A DNA stretch of 64,000 nucleotides from NCBI GenBank assembly GCA_036346395.1, contig CM070594.1:30413385-30477384 (forward strand), in the 5' to 3' direction. The DNA is from Hsuehochloa calcarea (Eukaryota > Streptophyta > Magnoliopsida > Poales > Poaceae). The position numbers were made by a program, and so were the translations under genes. Numbering within the stretch: the first letter of the stretch is position 1; each line of letters begins with the position of its first letter. The notes below the pieces were generated by a model. The model ran no database searches and was not told where the DNA came from. It saw nothing but the letters and a program-made list of their open reading frames with translations. Positions 24,297 through 36,085 of this stretch are shown here, in pieces.

Positions 24297-25889
24297 TGAA
24301 GGACCGAAATGGCAACAGAGGGGGTGAATGGTGCCTTAAAAATTAATACTCCCTTCATCAGATTTAAAACTAGCCTACAAAGATCTCTCAAGATCTAAAG
24401 AAAGTAAATGAAGCAAGATCAAACAATCAAAACAAGTTTCAGTCGTTTTTCCGAAATCGGAAGTTCCGGCAAGAGTGCGGAAGTTCCGCTATGTAGTTCC
24501 GCAGTTGTATAGCGCGAAGTTCCGCTATGTACTTCACGCACAAAATCTAAGTCTGATTATCCCGATCAAGAATGAGCTCTCGTTTTTGCCCAAAATCCAA
24601 ACTACTTAATCTTGAATGCTCTTCTCAGTCAAGTTTTACAGACATCATCCTAAACACCATCTTGACCTTATGGAGAAGAATCGCAACCAAAGATTCAATA
24701 ATCGAACCAAAACGGATTTCTTGAAGAAGGGCAAGAAAGACCAAAACCAATGATAAGCTTAGATTCTCGATTCTTAGAGCATGAAACTTTGAGGAAGTAA
24801 TAGCAATACCAAAACGATTCTAGATATGAAGTTTCATGCTATCTTATAAAACAAATCAAAAGATATGCCAAAACCCTAGATATTCAACATGAACAGAGAG
24901 AGAGAGAGTTGCAAAATCAAGTAATCAAACCTCGATTTCATTGAATTGAAACATGGATTACAGAGGTAACACAAAGAGGAATGATTACAATAGGTTTCAG
25001 CTCATCAACTCCACAACTCAAAAAGCAAAACACACCCTTTTGGTGGAGCTAACCCTAATTTTCTCTCTAAAGGTCTAACCCTAACCTGTGGTTCTCCCTA
25101 TTTATAGCCTTTGCTAATGGGCCTCCAACCCATTAAGCCCGCTACACCCGAACGGAACCGCCCACTTTTGCCGCTTGCGAAAAGACCTTTCGCCTTTGCG
25201 CACCTTCCGAAGCCTCCCAGACACCTTGTTGTGCACGACTCGCAACCGCTTCAAGATTCACGCCGCCTTCGACACATCCCGACCGCTCGACCTCAACGCC
25301 CCGCGCTTAGTCCGTCCACGTGTCTCGCCACGACTCCATCTTGATGCCCCGCAACAACACATGCATAAAACACATCACATAGCATTGCACAATATCATAG
25401 CATCAATATTTGTATAAGACTCAAACTCATACAAAATCAAAATCACAATTTAACCTTCTCTCGCACAGCTCGACACAATCGAAGTTCCAAGATTTACCAC
25501 AAATGAAGTTCCGATTTCTAACATCCGCATTTGTCAGAATATCGAAGTTCCGCGCAACATCATGCGAACTTCCGATATCCTAACAACCGACTTTCCGTAT
25601 ATTTAATTCGATTTGATATCTCGAGAACACTCAATGTCAAGATATCTGACACTCCGCTACCCCATGTGCGGAAGTTCCGATTTCTTCACCAAACCAAAAC
25701 CCCTGTAAATCGGAAGTTCCTTTTTCCAACACCTAGAGTTCTGACATCGAACTTCCGCCCATACACAAATGTAGTTCCGATTTCGACTCACCCGTAAATA
25801 CCCAAACCAAAACCTCAACTCTCAATCTAATCAACACACTTGTCAAATACTCATCACTCAGAGTGGAGGACCTCTCACATGGTCTCTCA
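24297..25889 (-). repeat. C1 5' LTR
   Basis: Pairs with 15,020-16,614. The ends are intact (minus TGAGAGACC...CCTTCA). A TATA box lies at 25,098-25,107, and GAAGTTCCG motifs cluster at both ends. Confidence 0.95.
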
Positions 25890-26455
25890 AGGAGTATGAT
25901 TGGAATGCAAGTGTTATGCATCGATCCAACCAAAATTTTGCACCAAACACAAATAGCAAACTCGTTGCTCCACTTGGCGTGACAAACTTTCAAAGACTTG
26001 TGCACTTTAACTACCGATCTTCAACCTTTCTTTCTCAATTTTTCTCAACTCTTTTTTTAACACTTTCCTTTCTTCTTCTTTTTTTGACACACTTTTTTTA
26101 ATAGAACTTAATACAACGACCAAGAGATAACACTAGCACACTTATGATAGAACAAAACAACACAACCAAAGAGCCTATAGTTTGATAGGATCAAAGTTAA
26201 CGCAAAGGATGATATAGGCTATAGATTTTTTTGTGTGGGATTTTCGATATATAAAAGAGGCTCAAAGGACACGCAAAGGAAAATGATCAAGAACTAAAAC
26301 AAAGACTCTAATGGACCTAAACTTAACAAAACTCACTGAAATAACAGATTGAAACAAAGGGCTACAAACAATTTTTTTATAGGCTTTTTGGTGGATAAGA
26401 CGAAACAAATATATATGTAGCTAAAAGGTAAAGAATCCTACCATGGTAACGTAAA
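25890..26455 (-). other. G4 leader and gag N-terminal remnant right of C1
   Basis: This joins the C1 5' LTR to the G4 primer site. A minus frame at about 25,885-26,005 (MHKSLKVCHAKWSNEF...) could be the start of gag, but I cannot recognise it. The rest is AT-rich with a polypyrimidine run (plus strand) at 26,017-26,100 and looks untranslated. Confidence 0.5.
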
Positions 26456-26468
26456 GCTCGATACTGCA
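26456..26468 (-). promoter_or_regulatory. G4 primer-binding site, damaged tRNA-Met type
   Basis: The minus strand reads TGCAGTATCGAGC directly at the 5' LTR. It resembles TGGTATCAGAGC with a change near the start and the A of CAG missing. Confidence 0.65.
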
Positions 26469-27594
26469 TGATACGTCACGGGTCCCGATCTTTACAATGT
26501 AGGACGATCACTAAATAACTAGCTTCAAAGAAGCTAAGATAACTTGCCGCAAAGCCGATAACTAGTTCAACTCGACAAATAAAACTCAAGCCAACCACCG
26601 CCTTTAACCGCAACCTAAATCGAGGATTCGCCAACCACACTCTCAAGGAACCAACCAACACGCCTACAATCAATCGAGAAACCTCAAAGGGAGTAGGAGC
26701 ACCAATTGGGAGCTGATGAAGCCGCCACACAGAATCCCGCCAAGGAAATCACAAGAGCAAAGGGGTAGAGATCAACTCTCAAAGGTTTGTTAGCACACAC
26801 CGAGCAAAGGGTTCTCAGATTTTGTTTATCAAAGTCTGTGGTTTCTATGAGGCAATGAGGTATTTATACTAGGAACATCCTCCTAGATAGGTGTAAACAC
26901 GAAATAAAAAAGATAATATAGACTATGTGAAAGGGCCTGGTGGCTTTGGAATTCTCATAGCTTCTTCGGTGTTTTGTCAATAACTCCACCTTGGGAAGTC
27001 CAAAAGATGTGCCACTATGCTGGAAAGTTAACTTGATAAGCTTTCACACCATGTGCAGCATGCACCACGAAATAATGTAGAATGGTACAGTTTTGCATGG
27101 GAAGTTGAACGATCGGCGCATCGTTGACCTTCTCGACCAGCCTTCACTAAAGCTGGTCGGCTCTCAAAATGGAAATTCCAAACAGCTCGGCTCGTGGCAT
27201 TGAAAAATAGACTTAATAAGCTTTCCAAAATGTCCTCATGGACCTCCATAGCGTTTGGAAATCAAAAGTTATGACTGCTTCTTTCGAATCGCTCACTGAC
27301 TGGTCTGTTCGAGTGTGGTCCTTCTCTCGTAGTCATCTCTTTGTATGTTCCTCGCCATCCTTCTTGGTGAACCTAAGAAATAGCAATGTACACGACTTAG
27401 GTAGTATATAATTCTCATTGATGTTAAAATGATTCTCACAAAGTAGCGCTGCTCACCTCTTGTTGTAGCTTCTTTGCTCGACTACGGTAATCGGTCCATC
27501 AATGACTTGGGCCGGTGTCGATGTAGGTGAGACTTGAGTTGGTGTAGCTTGATTTGGAGGTTGTAACATCTTGCTTGATAACGTGGTCATATCA
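26469..27594 (-). repeat. G4 5' LTR
   Basis: 1,126-bp partner of 9,534-10,663 with the same TGATACGTCA and TATCA ends. A TATA box (minus TATAAAT) lies at 26,862-26,868. It is followed by CCGGT, the right-hand target duplication. Confidence 0.93.
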
Positions 27595-28373
27595 CCGGTA
27601 GAAGATGCTCCGACACTCAAATAAAGATGAATGTGAACTGGTCATCAGGAGCAAACGACGGGTGTCAGACGCAAGGGCGTGGTTCCAAAGAGAACCCTGG
27701 GCAGGCACCGGGAGAACGCCGCAGTGGAACCCAACCGTAAGGGTACGAGACGAGCAGCAATACAGAGTCCGAATCGAACCTCGAGGGGTAGTGGCCGAGA
27801 TGTTGCAGGCCGACTCCCACTTGATGATGCTTGGTCGGATTCTTCTTGCACACTATCTTCTTGTGGCCCGATTGACCACAATGGCGATAATCTCTCGTGA
27901 AGGAAAACTCGTATAACGATGATTACCACCACACTTAAAGCATATCATACCCTCGCCCTAGAACTAGGCTCAGGGTCGTCAAGAAATATGCCGAGAAGGG
28001 GAAGCGGCATGCCTCGCCGCCGTAACACTCGTGACGGCCGAGAGCGAAGGCCTCCCGAAATCTCTTGGAAGTAGGTCGAGAAGACCCACCCCACCCTCAC
28101 CACCGAAACTCCTCTTGTAACCACCGATCGAACTTCTCCAAGAGAGGTAAAGTCGCTAGAGTCCACTCTTTAGTAAGTTCTCGCCTAACTCCATACCCTT
28201 GCCCGATCGACCATTAATGCTGAAGTCAAGCTTGTCGCCCCGTGATGTGGCGACACTGGTTCACTCCCCACGGAACCTCCTCTTGCCTTCTCTCGATCAT
28301 TACCAGCCAATAATCGCACAAAGCGGACTAAGTACGCTTCCATGTTGATAAAAACAATTTTTAGAGTTGGCAA
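27595..28373 (-). pseudogene. G2 gag C-terminal part with zinc knuckle
   Basis: This is the G2 sequence displaced by G4. The minus translation near 27,840-27,900 contains HCGQSGHKKIVCKKNPTK, a good CCHC knuckle (C-x2-C-x4-H-x4-C with its first Cys just upstream). The piece at 28,185-28,373 reads YLVRFVRLLAGNDREKARGG, collinear with the G1 gag block VRFVPVMANDDKEKAKR. The first third of gag is absent: the homology stops at about 28,340-28,373, so G2 is truncated before its LTR. Confidence 0.8.
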
Positions 28374-28550
28374 TTAAAAGTTATGGAATTTTAACAGCAT
28401 TTGCTCGCCTCGCTTGAGAATTGGGGATCTGTGGGTTTGTTCCTGGTTTTGATCTAGTTAGATTCAGATCCATGACTGCCACCCAAAACGGGTTTTTGAA
28501 GATAATTTCACCATGTTCCAGGTTGATAAAGATCACCCATTGGATCATGA
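28374..28550. other. Unassigned 177-bp junction segment
   Basis: Lies between truncated G2 gag and block A. It matches no other element here and has no recognisable frame or LTR end. Confidence 0.5.
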
Positions 28551-30525
28551 GGACAACACAATCCAGCTTGAATTACTTAACAAATCTTGGAACACATATA
28601 TGATTGAATGGAATGAATACATGAATGGATGGAATGAAAGAATGCATTGAAGGAATGGACTTATCGATCGTGATATAACCGTATAGCGAGTGATACACCC
28701 GCCAAGAAATTACTTAAGCCCGATTGCAAAGCACGCTGATCTCAATCACCGATGAAGAACGTTTATACGGTGTCCAAGTTGCCACATTGAATGGTGGTCA
28801 ACACTACCACATTGGAATGGTGGGTTTTCAAATGCCCATGCCTGAAATTGATGGGTCTCTAAATGCCCATATCGAATTGATGGGACTTACAAAATAATCC
28901 ACTTCGTGGTCATAATGAATTTTATGAATGAACATGATGATTCTCATGGTATGAATGAATATCACACATTAGTGGAAAAGACACATGGCATTCAACAACA
29001 TATGTAAACAAGTATAAGTATGTATTCACGCACAACATAATGTACCAATAAGGCCACACTAGTCACTTGCAAGATATCAACATCATGAACAAAGCACAAG
29101 AACATTCATGTAAACAACATATCATTATGCATTCTTTTGAATTCAACACCGCTAACATACAAGACTTGCCTTTTCATGACTCGTTAGTAGGCAACGGAGG
29201 TATTCCCACACATGATGCCTCGCCACACTGTGCTTGTTTCCAAAATAAGAACAACGATATAACACTACTACCGTGTTCTACAATAACCCGACTATCCAAT
29301 ATACCGCATAGACCCAAAATGAAAAATAAACTATTCAAACAGATTTCACTCTTCCGAGCAGCGGCACGAGAAAATTCACCATTAATTATCTGTAACTCTA
29401 AAAGACCTGAAACCAGTGCTCACTGAATCTTAACAGATCAGGCTACAAAACACTAGTTGGCGGAACTCGATTCGGTCAAAACAGAGGGCTAATTATCAGC
29501 TACACACAACCCATCTACGCCTGTCCGAATACGATCGTAGATAAAGAAAACGGCGACCTTTCAACCTATTGATCCAATGAGAATGATTCTTATCAGCTTG
29601 GAAAGATAATTTTAAGGATAAAATAACTTAGTTGGGTGAAGGTTCTGATTCGCACCTAATTTGAACAAAACCGAGGACAAACCCCATCGACTCCCGGCCA
29701 TTGCACCGGACAGTTCATAATAAAAAAATCATATCTCTCAAACTACAGATCGGATTTTCCTGATCTCGATGCCAAAAGAAAGCTAACCTTCCCAGGAATA
29801 AAACTCTAGAAGGGCAAAACCCCGATTCGTCCTCTACAGAGTCTAAACAATAGATGAAAACACTAACATTTATCTGCCCGTAATCAGAACAGTGGTAAAG
29901 AAAATATCATAACTTTCATTATACAGATCCAATGGAGATTATATTTATCAGCTTTGAAATATAATTTAAAGGGCTACAATAACTTTTTGGGTGGAGGTTC
30001 TGAAAATGCCTCTAACTAAATCAAACGTAGGATCAAGCCGATAGATCTTTCTCCGACGCATGCACAGCACGCACTAAAAATCATATCTCCTAAACCGTAA
30101 GGCGGAATCACGTGATCTCGTGGATATGGAAAGCTAAGAACAATACCTACAACTTTCTAAGAGATGGATGGACAGAAAACGAACGTATCTTACCAAAAAT
30201 CGATGTACAAGGCGCGTACGCGAAGGGAAGGCGGGCTCTAAAGGGGGAGGGGAGAGAAATGTGGAGTTTAGGTTTGGGGGTGGAACCCCCTTATGGCTGG
30301 CCACCACATGGCCCTCCTCGGCCGTGGCCTGTGCCCAAAGGTCTGAAATCACGTAAAACCCCCGTGAAAAGATGATTCTTTTCGATTAGCTCCTCTTCCA
30401 AACATTTTCTAATAAGTTTAATCACCTTCTGGTATTACATTCTACTTCAACGACTGAATTCGAATTTCTAACCCGCAACTAATACCGTAACGAATTTCAA
30501 GGAGTTGAATTCAACGGATTTAACA
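28551..30525 (-). repeat. H-family LTR, truncated copy in block A
   Basis: Corresponds to 44,078-46,092; the first 394 bp of the plus-strand LTR are missing. The right end 'ggatttaaca' is the LTR terminus, by comparison with G1 ('gtcttaaca' at 7,638). Confidence 0.82.
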
Positions 30526-33500
30526 TGTACCGTAAACAAACGAAGTTCGATATCGCCATGCATGTAGACTCTATCTCCCAAGTAGCCTCTCTCTAATAGA
30601 GAAACCACAAAGCAAAGATGAAGCGACGCCCGACCTAACAATCAACTTGAACTTTCTAGGTACACTCATCGTAAGAGGATCAAGGTAAGACCTTACTCGA
30701 TGGTCAACGGTTTAACTTAATCTCAAACTTTGAATGGTCCTCACGTTCCTCAAGACCAAAGACGCACCTTACGCTATGCATTTCAAGATGTACCCGTGAC
30801 GGCCGGCGATAAGCCGCCTTCCTAATTTCTTCATCACGAAATGAAGAGAATCCAACCAAAATAGAGAGTTCTCATCGCAACCACGCAATCTTAACACTTC
30901 ACCAAAAGGTTAAATCCCAAATGTGACAATTCATCGAAAGCAATTCCACTTCCAATGAATCAATTTGCGAAAGAACACCACTTAAACTAAAAGAGAAATT
31001 TGCTTGAATACTCAAATCAAATATTTTAATTCGATCAACTGAAAGATTCAATATGCCAACACGCCCCAACTCAAAGTGCGTAAAACACTTATCAACAGAA
31101 GAAAACAAACGAAGCAAGGAAACGATCATTTTCCAAGAAAACATCATTTCTTCCGCTCTCTCTTCGAGGAGTAAAACTTCTCTCCAATATTGGAATTAAT
31201 TCATGATACCACATGAGCTTAAACCTTTTAATTGAACATGCTCAAATTATACTCAAACTAAAACACGCCAACCACACCATTGTGGAGAGACTCTATTGAA
31301 TTATTCAATACTCTAGGCATCTCGCTCTACTATTCAACATTAATTTGATTAAAGGCACCCATAGCGCCACAGATAGATACTACACAATCATATTACCTCA
31401 AATTTTCAAGAACAACTCTAATCACAAGACACATGCTAATGTACTACTTCAAAAGGTTCTAGCATAAACATACTCTGAAACCCATTTACTCCACTCTCTA
31501 CACACAATCAAGAGGTGACCAAAGGTCTAGCATAAACGAATGCAAAGCCCAGATTTAACTTCCAAAACCTCTACAACAGATTGCTCTTATAATCGATAGT
31601 TAAATCATCGAATTAAATCTCTAACATTCCCACAATTCTAACAAACTCACTCATTGACATCATGAAATCACCCACACCATCTCGCAATGCTATCCAATTG
31701 CGCTATTCTCTATAAATTCAATCAAGGTTTCCATACCTCCGATAATCACCAACCTTTCAATCCCGAATTGAAGTTCGAATTTTACTATACTGTGTTAATC
31801 ACCAGAACACTTTTCAGACTTACTCAAGTCAAACATCTCGTGAATCAATTTCTCCAAGGGCAGATCAAAACCATTTCACATTCTACTACTCCTCCGATAA
31901 CTTGGTAGCAAAGTATCATTGCTACATTACTCATCCACCACCCAACAGCTTGCCAAACTTTCACCTTGCAAACAACTCGCAACACAAAATCGTGATCCTT
32001 TTCAAAAGGAAGAGGCGAACAAAAACAAGTCATTCATACACAGAGCGTTGCTCACCACGGCAAGAAACCAAAAAGAAATATTCTCGTAAAGGTGATCTTG
32101 GAAAACTAAAACTAAGTTCGTGGTTGAGGGAACATTCTCGTAAGATAATAGCAAATAACAACCGATAGGAAACGCATTACGATTGAAACTCAAATCTTTT
32201 GAGTGAAAAGGGCAAAAATTTAGGCAATGAACTCATTGAACATAGGTGGAGTCCACAATTGAAAACATGTGCCTCACAAGAAGAGAATGTCGGATCTTTA
32301 CGTGATAAGAACAACAAGCATTCAAGATCAAAACGCCACATCATCAAGAACCATTATAACTCGCAACAAATCATTTTACGTGGCAAACTTCGCTTATCAT
32401 AATAAACCGACCTCCAATAGGTCATGAACACAAAACTCAAATTGAATCATTTTGGAAACATCAAGAAAGGTGGTCAAACTTCTTCTTTCTATAAAAGAAT
32501 CAACCTTACCCTCACATTACTGATCGTGTCAATAAACCTTCTAAAGGAAACATGACAAATCGGGTCATAAAAATTTTCAGCATCAAATGGAATTGTAGTA
32601 ACAACTTGTTCTAGAAAACAATTCGTACGAAACCACAAAGTTGAACAAACGCACACCCAAGACTACAAAACTCTAGAGAAAGGGGTTTTGACATTTTCTT
32701 TTCAAAGGAGGTTCTAAACTCCAACACTCCAAATATTCCAAAGAAATGAACATAGTCAAATTTCTTCAATGAACTTTGTGAAAGGAAATTTGCATTCTCC
32801 GAATCACAAACGGATAACCGAGCTGCCCTTATCAACAAGAGAGATAGGGCTAACATAAAGAGAACGATCTTGTCAATAATAACGTTCACAAACAACAATG
32901 AGAGCTCAGCAGCCAGAAGGCAAGAAAATTTTTTCTCAAAACAAATAGGGTCTAATAGAAACCCTAGCCCACAATCTTTGTTTGGTGCAACCCCGACTTA
33001 AGCATAACCAAGCCCTCTAAAAGGGTTTTAACACTTTCTTCGTAAAAGAGATGCATCAAATTTCAACAAGCGAGGGTTCCAAAAGGAATACATTGAGCTA
33101 ATGCTTTTCGTGTTAACGATCTTGCAACAAGAATTCTCATTAGGCAAACCATCAAACGAGTAAATGAGTCGCTTTTTCCAATGAGAAAGAAAGAACAACC
33201 ATGAAAATATCAATGTTGCCAATTTACAAAGATCATTCGTAGTAAAAACATTCGACAATCAAAACAATAATGTTTTCTGAGTACCATTAAAGGCCTATTT
33301 AAACTGTCTACCAAAATCATGAACCCAAGAGAAATTCATCAATCGCCACCTGACAAGAATTTGTCAAATTCAAAAATCAAGGAAGAGAACGACTTACTAA
33401 AGCAAATTTCAAGAGAAATATGTAAGATCAATACACACTTAATAAAGAACTTGCAAAAGAAATCTTCCAATACCGAGATTCCAAACGAACGAATGAGTTA

Positions 33501-33734
33501 AACTTCTCCAACAAGGGTAAAACATGTCTTTGTGAAAAGATAAATCTTGCAATGGAACTATGCCCACGTGGAGCAGAATTTCACAATAATCGAAAGAACA
33601 CCAATTGTTCAAAGAACGTCGTAAACCGACGGGCTTTATATTACATTAACCCCAAATTCAAAAGATTTTCACGAATCGCGTAAACTACAACCGTAAAACC
33701 GTGATACCGCCTAGAAAAACTACATCAATGAGCT
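30526..33734 (-). mobile_element. H internal region, block A copy (no gag or pol)
   Basis: 3.2 kb, AT-rich, matching 46,093-49,375. No gag, protease, RT, RNase H or integrase motif appears in six frames. Longer frames differ between copies because of indels. One exception is a 60-codon plus frame (33,319-33,501) whose peptide is identical in the block B copy. The GAGCT at 33,730-33,734 is the G3 target duplication. Confidence 0.75.
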
Positions 33735-34511
33735 TGTCTGTATTAGAACCGATCTTACAAAGATTATTTGATTCGGGGTCTCCTAGAGATGAAATCACGA
33801 GAGTGGTTGATGTGGATGTTTAGACAGTTCAGCCTTCTCCTGAGAGAATAATAACCCTAATCCGTGTGGTGTGGTATTCTTGATGATCAAGTAAGAAGCT
33901 AAGACTATTACGTAAAATAGAACTTGTATTTCCACTTGACTCGCCTCCTTTTCTGCCTCCTCGATGCCCTTATATAGTCGTGAAGGAGTAGCCATTTTGT
34001 CTCGCTGAAGAGGCGCCTTAATTGAGCCAAGAATGGGCGATGATGGCGTGAATTACCCAAGCATTGGCTTCTCCACCGTCCGCAATTATCATTCAAAGAT
34101 AATGGGGTATTTAAGCACCATTACACGGAATAGTAGCACCGCCTATCTTTAATCAATTGGACCCACTTGCCTCGTAGGTTTGATTATAGGTGGTCGGGTT
34201 TGCCTGGTCGTAGGAGAACTTACCACTGTGTAGTAGTCGTAAAAGGTCTTACGACTATGTAGTGATCGAGAAAGACTTACTACCATGTAATAGTCGTGAA
34301 AGACTTACGACCATGTAATGGTCGAGAAAGACTTACGACCAGGTAGTAGTCGAGTAAGACTTATGACTATGGGGTGATTGTAGAAGATCTTACAATCACT
34401 TGTAGGCCTCCTTATAAAAATAAGGGTACTTCCGAGACTATGTGACATCATATTTACCCATAATAAGAATTATAGATAATAGATAAAATGAGGATTATTA
34501 GATCCTCGCCA
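33735..34511 (-). repeat. G3 3' LTR, block A copy
   Basis: 777 bp, paired with 49,376-50,179 and 61,777-62,581. A TATA box (minus CTATATAAGG) lies at about 33,968-33,976. It contains the stem-loop array at 34,190-34,400. Confidence 0.9.
34190..34400. repeat. Stem-loop array in G3 LTR (block A)
   Basis: Five or six units of the type 'gtcg(ta)gaaagacttacgac' at about 35-bp spacing. Several units here lack the 'ta' present in the other LTR copies. Confidence 0.85.
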
Positions 34512-34892
34512 TCTAGCCCCACCTTCAAGTGAAAGTAACTTACTTGGTGAAGGATTCGAAATGGACTTACGACTATGAAAATGTCGAGAACCATAGTCGA
34601 AGGAAAACTCTTCGACATTTGAGTATTACTTTGACCAGAGTTTGCTTGGTCGAAAGGTTGCTTACGACATCGTAAAGTCATAAAACCTCTACAATTGTGT
34701 AGTGGTCAGTAAGGCGATCGGAGAAAAACCTTCCGATCGATACTCTTCTCGCCGTAAAGACTTGGTCAAGAAAGTGATTTTGCTTGGAGGTGACAAAACT
34801 AACCTAACTTTCTCGAATGCACCGTCTGGGAATTGCAAACGAATTCCACAGATCGTTGATAAAACTTCCTGGCGATTGCAATCGTGAAGATT
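34512..34892 (-). mobile_element. G3 3'-end fragment with polypurine tract (block A)
   Basis: Starts with the polypurine tract (minus GGTGGGGCTAGA next to the LTR) and matches 50,180-50,567 in G3. It stops abruptly at the end of the first of two tandem copies. Confidence 0.85.
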
Positions 34893-35312
34893 ATAGGGTT
34901 GTCGGGCGGAAACGAAAGGATGGTCGGGTTTAGTAGGTGGTCGAACACGAGGAGGTGGTCGAATCCAACTAGGTGGTCGAACACGAGGAGGTGCTCGAAA
35001 GGGGGTGTTGTTCGAGTAGGTGTTGGCGCGACCAGGATGGATGGTGGCACAGCGGGCGACGGTGTTGACTAGAGACCAAAAACACGACTCTAAACCAGCA
35101 ACATGACTTTGACAAAGGACACTACTTCAACAACGCTAAATAAAGAACGGAAATTGCAAATGCACAATGGGTGATGGGACAATAAGAACACGATTTAACA
35201 AAAAATATTTTTATAGGGTAATTTTCTCGAGCTTTAGGACGATGGAAAACAACTAATCTAAAAGGGGGGAAATTGTGATTATCTAACGGGCAACTTTGGC
35301 TCCGATACCAAC
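34893..35312 (-). other. G5 leader with short minisatellite
   Basis: Leader-like DNA between the block A break and the G5 LTR. At 34,922-35,007 a unit of about 21 bp (core 'aggtggtcgaacacgaggagg') recurs about four times. The primer-like sequence TTGGTATCGGAGCC lies on the minus strand at 35,299-35,312. No protein is recognisable. Confidence 0.6.
35299..35312 (-). promoter_or_regulatory. G5 primer-binding site, tRNA-Met type with changes
   Basis: The minus strand reads TTGGTATCGGAGCC next to the LTR end; the CAG of the canonical site reads CGG. Confidence 0.7.
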
Positions 35313-36085
35313 TGATGTAACGGTGTCCGATCTTCCGAAAGGTACTGATAAGTCGATTGTGGAGAACTCGACGTTGATGATCCGAAGGCTTCGACCAAAA
35401 CAGATCATACCCCTCGCAATCACTACACCATCGTCCGATGGTTATCAATCGTGCGAACGCTGTTGACTCGCAAAGAAGGCTATCTCCCGCATGCCAATCG
35501 AGAACACAAGCAAGAAAGTAGAATATGCAATCTAATTTTGTATTGCGAATAAAGATGAAGCTCTCAATGCGGGTTCTCAACCGAACGTCGGCGTGAGATC
35601 GCAAGGTAATAATCTCAAAGAAAACCCAACCCTAATCTATGGTCATATCAGATATATAAGGGGGCGAGAGGAGGTCGACCTAGGTTGTACGTACGGTGGA
35701 AAGAGGCGCATACAACTGACTCGACCGCCACGCTTACAAAGCCCTATTAGGCCCAAAATGGTGATGCAATACCTTATTCGCTATTCATGTCGCGATCTCT
35801 CGGTTGAAGACCGGTCGAGGACTCGGTCATGGGGTGGTCTTGAGGAATCCATGCTATGTCCGGTCGTAGATTGTGTCCAATGAATCCGGCTCGCCGAGTA
35901 TCGTGAAACTGGTCGTAGGCCTTCTTGAAATGGTCGAGACCCTACTGAATCGGTCAGACCCGCTTGAACTGGTTGTAGTTCTAGATTCCTAAGTACAAGT
36001 AAATCATCTCCATTAGGCAAGATCACGTAGTTCTCAAATAATACACTCACTTCTATAAACAAATTTACCAAATAAATAAGTCATG
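35313..36085 (-). repeat. G5 5' LTR
   Basis: About 773 bp with TG...CA ends (minus TGACTTATTT to GTTACATCA), a primer site at the left and a TATA-like TTATATATC (minus) at about 35,651-35,659. It is inserted in the G6 integrase after the codons for EF-Y-NSY. The family is unknown; its body contains 'ggtcgta' words like those of G3. Confidence 0.7.

Larger units (their letters stand above)
15020..25889 (-). mobile_element. C1: complete Ty1/copia element
   Basis: LTRs of about 1.59 kb (15,020-16,614 and 24,297-25,889) flank a 7.7-kb interior with a tRNA-Met-type primer site at the right and a polypurine tract at the left. From right to left come gag with a zinc knuckle, a coiled-coil segment, a second knuckle, protease, integrase, RT and RNase H, the Ty1/copia order with integrase ahead of RT. 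The long gag and large LTR recall the SIRE/Maximus group (tentative). It sits in the G4 gag. No clean 5-bp target duplication is visible: the right flank is 'aggag', the left 'gcaag'. Confidence 0.93.
9534..27594 (-). mobile_element. G4: near-complete Ty3/gypsy element, split by C1
   Basis: The 3' LTR is at 9,534-10,663 and the 5' LTR at 26,469-27,594 (about 1.13 kb each, ends TGATA...TATCA). A polypurine tract abuts the 3' LTR and a tRNA-Met-type site abuts the 5' LTR. The target duplication is CCTGG on the left and CCGG(T) on the right, which agree if one T of a CTG was lost. The internal order from right to left is leader, gag, zinc knuckle, protease, RT, RNase H, integrase. Removing C1 leaves about 7.2 kb, normal for a chromovirus. 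The integrase C-terminus runs almost to the polypurine tract, as in CRM/Reina-like elements (tentative). Confidence 0.9.
28551..34892. repeat. Block A: duplicate of 44,078-50,567
   Basis: A 6.3-kb segment collinear with 6.5 kb of block B. It takes in the H 3' LTR (from its interior), the H internal region, the GAGCT insertion site, the complete G3 3' LTR, its polypurine tract and 365 bp of G3. Differences concentrate at CAG/CTG sites and single-base losses; ordinary substitutions are few. The right break falls at the border between two tandem copies in G3 (near 50,567). Confidence 0.93.

Noticed and set aside
35022..35032. Plus-strand TTGGCGCGACC resembling the G3 primer site in the opposite orientation
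   Set aside because: Only 11 bases match, no LTR end adjoins it, and it lies in a minisatellite-rich leader. Chance or a tiny fragment is likelier.
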